Shown here: piece by piece, positions 56,415 to 64,000 of the stretch | Layout of the letters: every line of letters begins with the position of its first letter | Numbering within the stretch: position 1 is the stretch's first letter | The notes under the pieces: model-generated | What the model was told of the DNA's origin: nothing | The model's database searches: none | What the model saw: only the letters and a program-made list of their open reading frames with translations | From: Euglena gracilis | Lineage: Eukaryota; Euglenida; Euglenophyceae; Euglenales | Assembly (NCBI GenBank): GCA_039621445.1 | Contig: CP154956.1 | Location: 19,495,295 to 19,559,294, forward strand | DNA length: 64,000 nucleotides | Direction of reading: 5' to 3' | Made by a program: the position numbers and the translations under genes

Positions 56415-56422
56415 CTACCCAC

Positions 56423-58919
56423 TCCTCCCCCCCAGTCTACCGCCTTGCGCCGGCTGCTGGACCAGACATCTTTTTAGGGAAGTGTGCACCCCCGTCTTGT
56501 GGGGTGGGCTGGGTGCTGTGGGCAGGCAGGGGGCAGGGCACTTTCGATCCCGCCCCCCAGGGGGGGGGTTCTGGGGTGGGCGGGGTCGCCAGGGCCCAAA
56601 AATGGCTATTTTCAAAAGAAAATTGGCTGGGTTGGCAGGCACCGGGGTCCAAAGGTACCTGCTATGGGCAGGCACCTCCCAGGCGGTTGGTATACAGAAG
56701 CCTGTGCTGGCAGGCTTTGGGTTCCAGTTCGGTCCCACCCAACCATTCCCTTCCCCCCCCCGACCCCCCCGGGCGGGGTCGGTCAAATTGGCCCCTCAGC
56801 CAAAAATCAAAAAGGATTTCGTTTTTCAAAATCCAAAAAAAAATTGTTTGGGTGTGCCGGGTGGCCATTTTCGGGTTTGAAAGTGGGTGTGTTTAGTGGC
56901 ACTCCGCCAGGTTGTTCGGGGGGGGGGGTGTTACGGTCTCTTGTAAAATGCGCATGAAACGGCGTGTCCATGACACACCCTCAACTGCATTTTGCGCCCC
57001 CCCCCCCTATGTCCAATGACCACCCCCCGGTCAGAGAACACCTTTTCGGAGGTTTGACCAAATTTTTGGTCCCGGCGTGAAGCGCCGGGACGAAAAATTT
57101 TGCCCAAAAATTGGCCAAAATGCCATTTTTGACACTTTTTGGACAAAATTTGTCAAAATTGCCCAAAATTTTCGGCGCAAAGCACCGGAAGGGAAAATCC
57201 GGGCATTTTTGGGTGGGTCGGGACTCGGGTACCCACCAACTTTCTTTTGACCCCATTGTCCAACAACCACCCCCCCCCCCGGTCAGAGGACACCTTTTTG
57301 GTCACCCCCCTATGTCCAACGACCACCCCCCCCCGGTCAGAGGACAGAGGTTACCGGTCATTGGACATAGGGGGGGGGTATTTTGTTTGGCGTGCCAAGG
57401 ACAAGGGGGGCAAGGTTGTTGATCCCCTGGTCAGGGGTAGCAACAAAGAGCACTGGTGCAGAGGTCCCATGCGGTGGATTCCCCCGAACTGTTGGTCTGG
57501 CAATGGAATATCCCCCCTCTGCTCCGAACCCCAAAATTTGGAAAAAAATGGAACCGCTGCGCGCGTTGGGGGGGTAGGCAGTCGTTTGCCGCACTGACTG
57601 CGGAGGTTTTCTGAGCCTGGCCACTCACCACACGGCAAACTGGGCCAGAAGCGAAGTTGGCGCTGGCCATAAGCAGACAAGAAGCCTTAGGGGGGGAAAG
57701 TTGCCTTCCTGTATGCCCTCTCCTCCCTCGCCTTGAGTTATTGGGGATCCCTCTGATGGCTGCTGGACAAATCCGCTTTCCTTTCTGTTTGGTCACTGTC
57801 CTGCTGTGCAAGTTGCTGCAGCCACATGCTGTGGCAACAACGACACCACACACATGCACACACATTCACATTGCTCATTCACAGAGATGCACGAATGTGA
57901 AGTTCAGGCTGCGCACTGCTCAGCAGCCCGGTGCAACCTTTGGTTGCCGGCCATTAAAGCCCGCAACAGGCCCGGCTCCATTGGAGATGTCTGTGCTGGT
58001 CAATAATGAAAGTCCAAGGTGCACTGTCCTGGGACCTCCCGCAACCCTATTATGGTGGTGGGTGGAGGGGGACACCCCCCATTCTGAGTGGGGGCGGATC
58101 CTGATGCAAAGTACCATTCGTGTTGTTTTGGAGCAAATGCAACGCCAGTTGGTAAGGGGGGAAATAAGCAAGTTGTTTGCATGGTCTGTATTTATTTATT
58201 CATCGTTTGGGCAGAAAGGTGTACAGCCCTAGGGAGCTCCAGAAGGAGTTTGCATGCAACTTGCATTTTTGCAATTTTCCATTTTTTGCGTTGCAAATTT
58301 TAGGGTGCCTTGTGGCATATCCCCCCTGAGGTGTCCAGCCAAATGTCTTCCCGTCCCAGCCAAACGTCTTTGTTGTGGTTGTGTTCTGGTTTGGCCAATT
58401 GGTGAAGGTTGAACCGGGTCTGTGCGGTGAGTGCTGAGGTGACCTGAGGGCCTTGCTGATCGACATCTTCCCACAGTGTTTCGCAGCTGCAGATGGGTTT
58501 GTGTGGTTCTTTTGCCAGACGTTTTCTTCCGAATTTGGCCGAGGTTGCCTAACTTTGGTAGCCCAAGTTACCCAAAGGTTTTTGAAGCGGAGGAAGAGAA
58601 AAAATTCGGAAAGAAATCAGCGAAAAGGGTGCGTGTTTTTCAGTACAATTTGGCCCCCCTTGCTCTCGCCCTCTTTCGAGGGAAAAGAAAACCGACCCGA
58701 GATGGAAGCATGAAGCCCCCGAACCAAAGGCACAGCACAAAGACCTCACGAGCAGGGGATTTCTGAAACCCATATGGTGGACAAACCCAAACCAAACCCG
58801 TAAATCAAAAGCATAGCACAGCAGGCATCACGGGCATGGGCCTTAGAAAATTGAAATAGTTGGATCAAAAAACATCAGTCACTTGGTCTTTTGAGGGGGG
58901 CTACTCCCATTTTCTCTAG
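56423..58919. other. No gene recognised; foldback repeats
   Basis: 57,008-57,374 is a repeat with CTATGTCCAACGACC and inverse GGTCATTGGACATAG ends and an internal partial duplicate at 57,300-57,374. Frames at 57,600-58,250 and 58,450-58,770 have mixed composition but no domain. Confidence 0.4.
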
Positions 58920-59045
58920 GACACCTAGGGCTCCGCACTTTGCCATTGTGAGGCCATGCCTTGCTCGCCGGCGGTGTGTGTGATTGTTCGTTGTGCTGGG
59001 TTACGCGTCTCCCCTTAGTGCCTTTCTTTGCCGGAGTTGGCTGAT
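58920..59045 (+). repeat. DIRS left terminal inverted repeat
   Basis: About 95 bp (58,951-59,045) is inverted at 63,337-63,427, nearly identical over the GCCATGCCTTGCTCGCCGGC part. The outer 31 bp (from GACACCTAGGGCTCC) is not in the right repeat but is complementary to 63,092-63,127. Confidence 0.85.
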
Positions 59046-59096
59046 TCCTAATCTTGCCCTTCGACACGGAAGAAGACAGAAACTTGAAGAACAGAG

Positions 59097-59870
59097 TTGG
59101 AAGAGATCCAGACAAAACAATATCAATATTCAGAACCTTTAGAACCTGAAGAATATCAAATTCAAGGAATTTCAACTTTGACATTGGAAGTCAATGCAGA
59201 ATGTGGAGAACAAACTGGAATTATCAAGTCGAAAACCTGGACACAGTGCAGAACCAGAAGCGCCAGCTGGAGAACTTGGAGATGCGGTTTCACCGTGGCG
59301 AACCGTGGCCATCACTTCCTCCCCACCACACATCTCAACAGAAAACTCTCAGCAGCAAACAATCACACAGTGATGGCCATGGACCCTGGCAGACAGTGGG
59401 CAAAAAGCCCGGACGACAACGGAAGACATTGGGAACCCAGGGTCAAGACCCATTACATTTCAAATTGGGGCACAAGAAACCTTCAAGATTGGCAGACCCA
59501 AGCCCAGAGGGCAAATGTCCCCAACCTATCAAGATGGAATAAGGGACAAGGGGGCCAGTACAACATTGAGAAGCCAGGAGATGGCCCAGTCTGGAGCAGA
59601 ATGCCCACAGGAAGGGGCAAAAAAGGTCTGTACCAACCATCTTTTTCAGGTTCAGCCCACAACCCCATTCCAAGGGGGAGGGGGGAGGCCCAGCAACAGG
59701 GCTCCCCCAGATTTCAATTGGGCATGGCAAGGAGCCACAACTTACAGCCCCGGCCATGGAGGCCAGAACAACTGGGGCTTGGGCCAAGGAGGCCAATCCA
59801 AGGGCTATGGCAGCCAATCCAAGGGCTATGGCAGCCAATCCAAGGGCTATTGCAGCCATACAAGGGGTGG
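59097..59870 (+). CDS. Gag-like region of the DIRS element
   Basis: No single frame is convincing. One frame (59,201-59,542) has a coiled-coil-like stretch (DTVQNQKRQLENLEMRF). From 59,515 the reverse-transcriptase frame has Gly/Gln/Ser-rich repeats GYGSQSK (three 24-bp tandem units at 59,795-59,850), typical of low-complexity nucleic-acid-binding Gag tails. A third frame is open from 59,097 but reads as composition-driven sequence here. Frames have probably shifted during decay. Confidence 0.4.
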
Positions 59871-61494
59871 ACCTCCAGAGGCCCCCCAGAAGCTAAAGGG
59901 CAGCCCCACAGGGGCTTTGTATTTAACCAATGTCCAGCCCCAGGAGGAAAAGGGGGAAGGGGAAGGACCCCCACAAGTGTTTATTCATCAATCTTCAAAT
60001 CCCCCTGTGAAATCAAGAAGGGGGGGACCCACAGAGGCCCCCCTTTGGTATGGATACCAACACCATCATCATCAAGGAGGCCTGATAGGCAAAACAGGGG
60101 CAGTAAGCCCTATGGTATGCATTCCAACAACAAGATCCTCCAGAGAGAGAGTGAGAAGAGAGGAGAGTGCATGCACACCCCCCCAGGAAAACTTCCCCTT
60201 TCCAAGGGCTCAAGCCCTAGGGGCCCTAAGGGTGCAATGTCCAACACCCCCAGCCCAGCCCCCCCAAAATCATCTTATCCAGAAAATAAATTCCGCGGAG
60301 GGGAAATGGGGAGACACCCCCCTGCATCAAAGGCTACAAAAAAGCCTGAAATGGTGGGAAAAACATGCCCCCCCAGCAACATGTCAACTCATCAAGGAGG
60401 GCATTCAACCCCCCTGGGTTCATCACCCAAAATTATCCACCCATCTGAAAACCAGAGCGAATTTAGACCTGAAACAGGCAGAAAAAATCCTGCAGGATTA
60501 CGAAAAGTCTGGATCCGTAAAGAGGGTGGGGGCTTCAAACTCACAACATTTGATCCCCTGGTTTCTAATTTCAAAACCAGAGGGGGGACAGACCAAATGG
60601 AGGTTAATAAGCGACTGCAGGGAACTAAAACAACAGTTCCAGGCAAAACCTTTCAGGTTGGATCACATCCAACACATTTTTCCAGTGCTGGAAAAAGGCC
60701 ACTGGGCAGCCAAAATCGACTTGAAGGATGCCTATTTTCACATCCCAGCAAGCCAGGCCCTAAGGCCATTTCTGAGGCATCAGGTAGGGGGGCAAACATG
60801 GGAGTTTCAAGTAGGATGTTTTGGGCTCAACGTGATGCCCCAAATTTTCATGTCAGTAATGAAAACATTCGAAAAACTGTGGAGAAAAAGGGGGATCCAG
60901 GTTTTTATTTACCTGGACGACATTTTGCTCGTGGCCCCAACACAACACATTTTGCAAAATCACCTGAACACAGTAGTCAGGGATTTAATCAGCTCAGGTT
61001 TCAAAATAAATGTCAAAAAATCCACCCTGCAGCCCACCCAAGTGGTAAATCATCTGGGATTTCAACTAAACTCTCAGGAAGGAAAACTGCAGGTTCCCCC
61101 CCAGAAGATCAAAACAATAAAAAAGGAATTGGTAAAAATTGTCAAAAAAGATTACATGTCAAAAAGGCAATTGGCTGCCATTTTGGGCCAAATAAGGTGC
61201 AATCTTATGGCCCTGCCGTTTCTAAGGGCATTTACAGATGCCCTGGCAAATTTTTTAGTTACAAACTCTGCAGCCCCCTGGGATTCAAAACATCCAATTT
61301 CCCAGGAAATCAAGGCCCAATTAAGGGAAATAAAAATTTTACTGGACACCTGGGGGGGCAGACCCTTCCTCCAAAACGCAACAAGAGAGGTGCACTCAGA
61401 CAGCAGCACCCATGCCTGGGGGGGTTGGACATTCGAACTGGAAAAATTGTCCAGGAATTTTGGAGAGAAAACTCCATTTTACACATCAATGTAA
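59515..61494 (+). CDS. DIRS reverse transcriptase and start of RNase H
   Basis: 659 codons. RT motifs in order: LISKPEGGQTKWRLISDCR (about residues 345-363), KIDLKDAYFHIP (motif A with Asp), FEFQ-like WEFQVGCFGLNVMPQIF, and YLDD (466-469) as the catalytic pair of Asp. The thumb follows, with LGFQLNSQEGKL. RNase H begins at VHSDSSTHAWGG with its first catalytic Asp. The frame stops at 61,494, but RNase H continues in another frame from about 61,465 (ILHINVKELSA), so a frame change of -1 or +2 splits the domain. This RT copies the element's RNA. The frame break is either a mutation or, less likely, programmed shifting. Confidence 0.85.
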   Translation: MSPTYQDGIRDKGASTTLRSQEMAQSGAECPQEGAKKVCTNHLFQVQPTTPFQGGGGRPSNRAPPDFNWAWQGATTYSPGHGGQNNWGLGQGGQSKGYGSQSKGYGSQSKGYCSHTRGGPPEAPQKLKGSPTGALYLTNVQPQEEKGEGEGPPQVFIHQSSNPPVKSRRGGPTEAPLWYGYQHHHHQGGLIGKTGAVSPMVCIPTTRSSRERVRREESACTPPQENFPFPRAQALGALRVQCPTPPAQPPQNHLIQKINSAEGKWGDTPLHQRLQKSLKWWEKHAPPATCQLIKEGIQPPWVHHPKLSTHLKTRANLDLKQAEKILQDYEKSGSVKRVGASNSQHLIPWFLISKPEGGQTKWRLISDCRELKQQFQAKPFRLDHIQHIFPVLEKGHWAAKIDLKDAYFHIPASQALRPFLRHQVGGQTWEFQVGCFGLNVMPQIFMSVMKTFEKLWRKRGIQVFIYLDDILLVAPTQHILQNHLNTVVRDLISSGFKINVKKSTLQPTQVVNHLGFQLNSQEGKLQVPPQKIKTIKKELVKIVKKDYMSKRQLAAILGQIRCNLMALPFLRAFTDALANFLVTNSAAPWDSKHPISQEIKAQLREIKILLDTWGGRPFLQNATREVHSDSSTHAWGGWTFELEKLSRNFGEKTPFYTSM

Positions 61495-62123
61495 AGGAGT
61501 TAAGTGCTGCCGTAAGCACAGTGAAAAGTCTCAGCAAGCCAGGAGAAACTGTGTCCCTGTCAGTGGACAATCAAGTAATTTATTATTACTTAACAAAAGG
61601 TGGGGGCAAGAAAGACCCATTCAACACAATGCTAAGACCATTTTTCAAATGGTGCATGGAGAAAAATGTCAATCTCCAAGTGACCTGGGTCCCCTCAAAA
61701 GAATGCCTGGCAGACCCTATAAGCAGATGGGAAATGGACAGGGGGGATTACTCACTGGACCCCAACCTTTTTCACTGGCTAAAACAGCAATTCAAAGATT
61801 GCATAAATCTGGAAACAGACCTCTTTGCCTCCCCAGGCAACAGAAAACTGCCACAATTTGTGGCCAGGTGGCCCCACTGGGAGGCCACAGCAGTGGACGC
61901 TTTACAATGTCCACTGGACAACATGGGGGGACTCTATGCAAACCCCCCCTGGTCAGTGATTCAAAAATTTCTCCCCAGATTAAGAAAGTTTCCCAAGGCC
62001 AAAGTTTTGATGGTCACCCCCTACTGGGATTCAGCCACATGGTGGCCCCAGTTAATAAAAATGAAAGTTCCAGGGACCCCCTGCCTAAAAATCACCCCCT
62101 ACACAGGTATGTTCACCAATTGA
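61465..62123 (+). CDS. DIRS RNase H remainder and C-terminal domain
   Basis: In the frame open since 59,097. ILHINVKELSAAV carries the conserved Glu of RNase H, VSLSVDNQVIYYYLTKGGG the second Asp, and VTWVPSKECLADPISRW the final Asp region. Next, CINLETDLFASPGNRKLPQF, ATAVDALQCPL, LYANPPWSVI and VLMVTPYW form the domain usually found after RNase H in DIRS elements. Stop at 62,121-62,123. The upstream two-thirds of this open frame (59,097-61,460) overlaps the RT frame and is not considered coding. Confidence 0.8.
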
Positions 62124-63105
62124 AGGGGGGAAAAAATGCCACCCCCCAGGTGGCCCCTCCTTTGCATAATTTGCTCAGGCATATTTTGGAGGGGAAACAA
62201 ATACAAAATTCAACCATTAAAGATTTCCTGGGAAGAAACCCCAGTTTGAAAAGGTACCAAAGTGCCTTTACGCTTTTATGGGTGATTCTGGACAAAATGG
62301 GGGTGCCCCCCCCTTTAGCCACCACTGACCAAGTGGCTGACGCTTTAATTCAACTTTTTCAATTTTCAAAGGCCCAAGCCCGTAATGCATACAGTGCTAT
62401 GCTTTTGATCCCTGGCTTTGGTGGCTTAAGGTTTAATACCTTATTAACACCTTATTAAAGGCTTTGGAACCAAAATATGGAGAAGTATGGTGCTTTTTGG
62501 GATCCCCTCCTAATCCTCCTGGGGCTGGCAAGGCAGCCTGTGCCCACTGATATTTGTGCATTGCGCACACAGCTCATTTTTTGTTCACGCATCCTCTGTT
62601 TATACCGTTCATCTGATTTGGCACAAGTCAAAAGAACCACAAGTGTGTTGGGGGGGCACCCTACATTCAAATCAAACGTAAGGGGCAAAAATTCCACAAA
62701 TGGGAAAGAGTGGTCTCAATTCCCCAATGTCCCCAAATCAGTCCCTTTCATTTAATTATGGCTTATGTGGCCGCCACCCGTTTTAACGTAAAGCCTGGGG
62801 GTCCCCTTTTGGTTTCATTAAAACCCCCCTACACACCCATAAGTGCTGACACAATTGCTTCTATTACAAGAGAATTTTTGTCCAAACAAGGTGTACCCCC
62901 CCATGTGTGGGGACCCCACTCCACCAGAGGGGCGGGGGTTGGATTGCTCAAAAAATTGGGCCTTTCAGCCCAGGAAGTTTGTGAAATTGGTCAATGGAAA
63001 GGGGTTGAGGCCTTTACAGCCCACTATCAAAGACTTGGTGCCCAAGGTGCCTTGGAAAATGCCCTGGCCCCCCTAATTTCAGTGCACAATCTGGCCTCAC
63101 AATAG
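62110..63105 (+). pseudogene. DIRS tyrosine recombinase, broken
   Basis: The N-terminal part (62,110-62,458) reads LHNLLRHILEGKQIQ, then FTLLWVILDKMGVPPP and AYSAMLLIPGFGGLRF, then meets a TAA at 62,456-62,458. The same frame resumes with LRTQLIFCSRILCLYRSSDL, holding the first catalytic Arg, to about 62,755. A frame change leads into 62,710-63,105 with GPHSTRGAGVGLLKKLGLSA (His-x2-Arg), GQW and AHYQRL (nucleophile Tyr). All catalytic residues (R, H, R, W, Y) are thus visible but not in one frame. The end of the ORF overlaps the internal complementary region. Confidence 0.85.
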
Positions 63106-63200
63106 CAAAGTGTGGAGCCCGAGGTGTCTCGTACTCCCTCGAGGAATACCGACAAGGGAGGAAGGGACACCGAGGGCGAAGCACAAAGACATTGTGAGCC
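63092..63200 (+). repeat. DIRS internal complementary region
   Basis: 63,092-63,127 is the inverse of the outer left end (58,920-58,955). 63,128-63,200 is the inverse of the outer right end (about 63,426-63,498). The junction GGTGTC/TCGTAC marks where the two ends would be joined in the proposed circular intermediate. Confidence 0.85.
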
Positions 63201-63336
63201 CGACCCCCCCCTCCCGTTGAAAAAAGTTGTCTTCAAACGCCCTCGGTCAGCAAGTGGGGGCCAGGGGGGGGGGGGGAAGAGGGGGGGGACCCCCCCAGGG
63301 GAAGAGACAGGACCACGGTCGCCACGTCGGAGACAA
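63201..63336. other. Spacer between internal complementary region and right repeat
   Basis: GC-rich, with G-run/C-run foldback at 63,262-63,302. No gene. Confidence 0.6.
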
Positions 63337-63498
63337 TGCAGCCAACTCCGGCGAGGCGGCACTAAGGGGAGACGCCTAACCCAGCACAACGAACAATCAC
63401 ACAACACCGCCGGCGAGCAAGGCATGGCCTCACAATGTCTTTGTGCTTCGCCCTCGGTGTCCCTTCCTCCCTGGTCGGTTTTCCTCGAGGGTGTACGA
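63337..63498 (+). repeat. DIRS right terminal inverted repeat
   Basis: Inverse of 58,951-59,045 over its first ~90 bp. The outer 71 bp (to CCTCGAGGGTGTACGA) instead pairs with the second half of the internal complementary region. Confidence 0.85.
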
Positions 63499-64000
63499 AA
63501 TCACCCGAAGAAATGTAAAGGCACTTTGATAGCGCTGAGATTTCTCACAAGGAAATCGTTAATGGTTTGAATTTTTATTCGCTTCTCCTGACCGCCCCCC
63601 CCCCCCGTGCAGGCACCCGCGGATTATTGGTGTGACCGGATTTCCGGACCCGAGAAGTTAATAGCCTAGAGGTGAGGGTCCCTAGTTTTTCCAGAGCCCG
63701 CACTTTGCCCCCAACTCCCCGCCGGTCCGGAGATCTAGCCCGAGCAAAAGAAGCTGTGTACCGTTTTTTTCCAAAAGAACTTTTTGTTCGACCGACAACA
63801 GGGTCATTTTTGGGATAAAAAAATCGAAAATTGAAAGTATCTCGAAAACGCTGGGGGTTGAGAAAAACTACAGAGGGCCTCATTCCACAACTTTGGGACG
63901 CCCTTTCCACCGGTATGCGCGGTTTGGGCCAACTCCCCGCCTGGGCCGAGATAAGGCCGTTTTTCCGTTTCGCCAGGGGGGGGCTCTACCAAAAAGGCGT
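63499..64000. other. No gene recognised
   Basis: Two overlapping minus-strand frames (63,575-63,910 and 63,804-63,992) have no recognisable domain. A C-run is at 63,595-63,606. Confidence 0.4.

Larger units (their letters stand above)
58920..63498 (+). mobile_element. DIRS-like tyrosine-recombinase retrotransposon
   Basis: A 4.58-kb element with the DIRS layout. There are terminal repeats in inverted orientation (58,920-59,045 and 63,337-63,498) and an internal complementary region (63,092-63,200) next to the right repeat. It encodes reverse transcriptase, RNase H, a downstream conserved domain and a tyrosine recombinase, with no integrase or protease and no target duplication expected. DIRS elements replicate through RNA and are thought to insert as circles by recombination. 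This copy has at least one in-frame stop and several frame changes, so it is probably inactive. Flanking sequences outside the ends do not match each other. Confidence 0.88.

Noticed and set aside
59097-61460. First two-thirds of the 1,008-codon frame as a protein
   Set aside because: It overlaps convincing RT motifs in another frame and shows no domain. Its composition is what an out-of-frame reading of this A/C-rich DNA gives.
60013-61570. Minus-strand ORFs under the DIRS coding region
   Set aside because: They are shadows of the RT and RNase H frames, without motifs.

Overview
This window looks like nuclear DNA from a unicellular eukaryote, probably an alga or other protist with a large, repeat-rich genome. 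The reasons are a single recognisable host gene cut into about eleven short exons, introns up to about 3.9 kb, a DIRS-type retrotransposon, long trinucleotide arrays, and inverted-repeat mobile elements almost everywhere else. Several introns of the host gene appear to start with GC (perhaps one with GA) instead of GT. Such donors are common in dinoflagellates and in some haptophytes, so those groups are the best guess; the sequence does not settle the lineage.

Layout. 1-1,770: a broken minus-strand mobile-element gene (helix-turn-helix part, then a PHD finger) beside ACACTGTGTC-type inverted repeats. 1,780-16,780: no host gene; foldback elements, hairpins, a 32-bp and a ~46-bp tandem repeat, and a 1.37-kb inverted-repeat unit holding a tyrosine-recombinase-like fragment. 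16,785-22,240: long (CCA)n and related arrays around two tandem copies of a minus-strand proline-rich ORF with the RIGEADHPGP motif. 22,240-27,720: low-complexity DNA, a 359-bp element with an 8-bp target duplication, and dispersed repeats. 27,725-31,232 and 33,768-37,204: two members of one inverted-repeat element family carrying many GCGCAAATGCGC palindromes, with 5-bp target duplications. Between them lie a hAT-like MITE and one exon-like SR-type segment.

38,126-50,068: a spliced cytochrome P450 of bacterial (actinobacterial-like) type, complete from an N-terminal exon to a stop codon, its introns filled with mobile elements. 50,069-58,919: repeats, a hAT-like MITE, and two possible exons of an unrecognised protein. 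58,920-63,498: a DIRS-like retrotransposon with reverse transcriptase, RNase H and tyrosine recombinase, split terminal inverted repeats, and an internal complementary region matching both outer ends; its reading frames are broken.

The genes do not form a pathway. The P450 is the only clear host gene. The rest is a record of nested mobile-element activity in which most of the striking poly-G and poly-C runs can be read as opposite arms of foldback elements. Exon limits were chosen by protein similarity, splice dinucleotides and codon phase; no alignment program was run.
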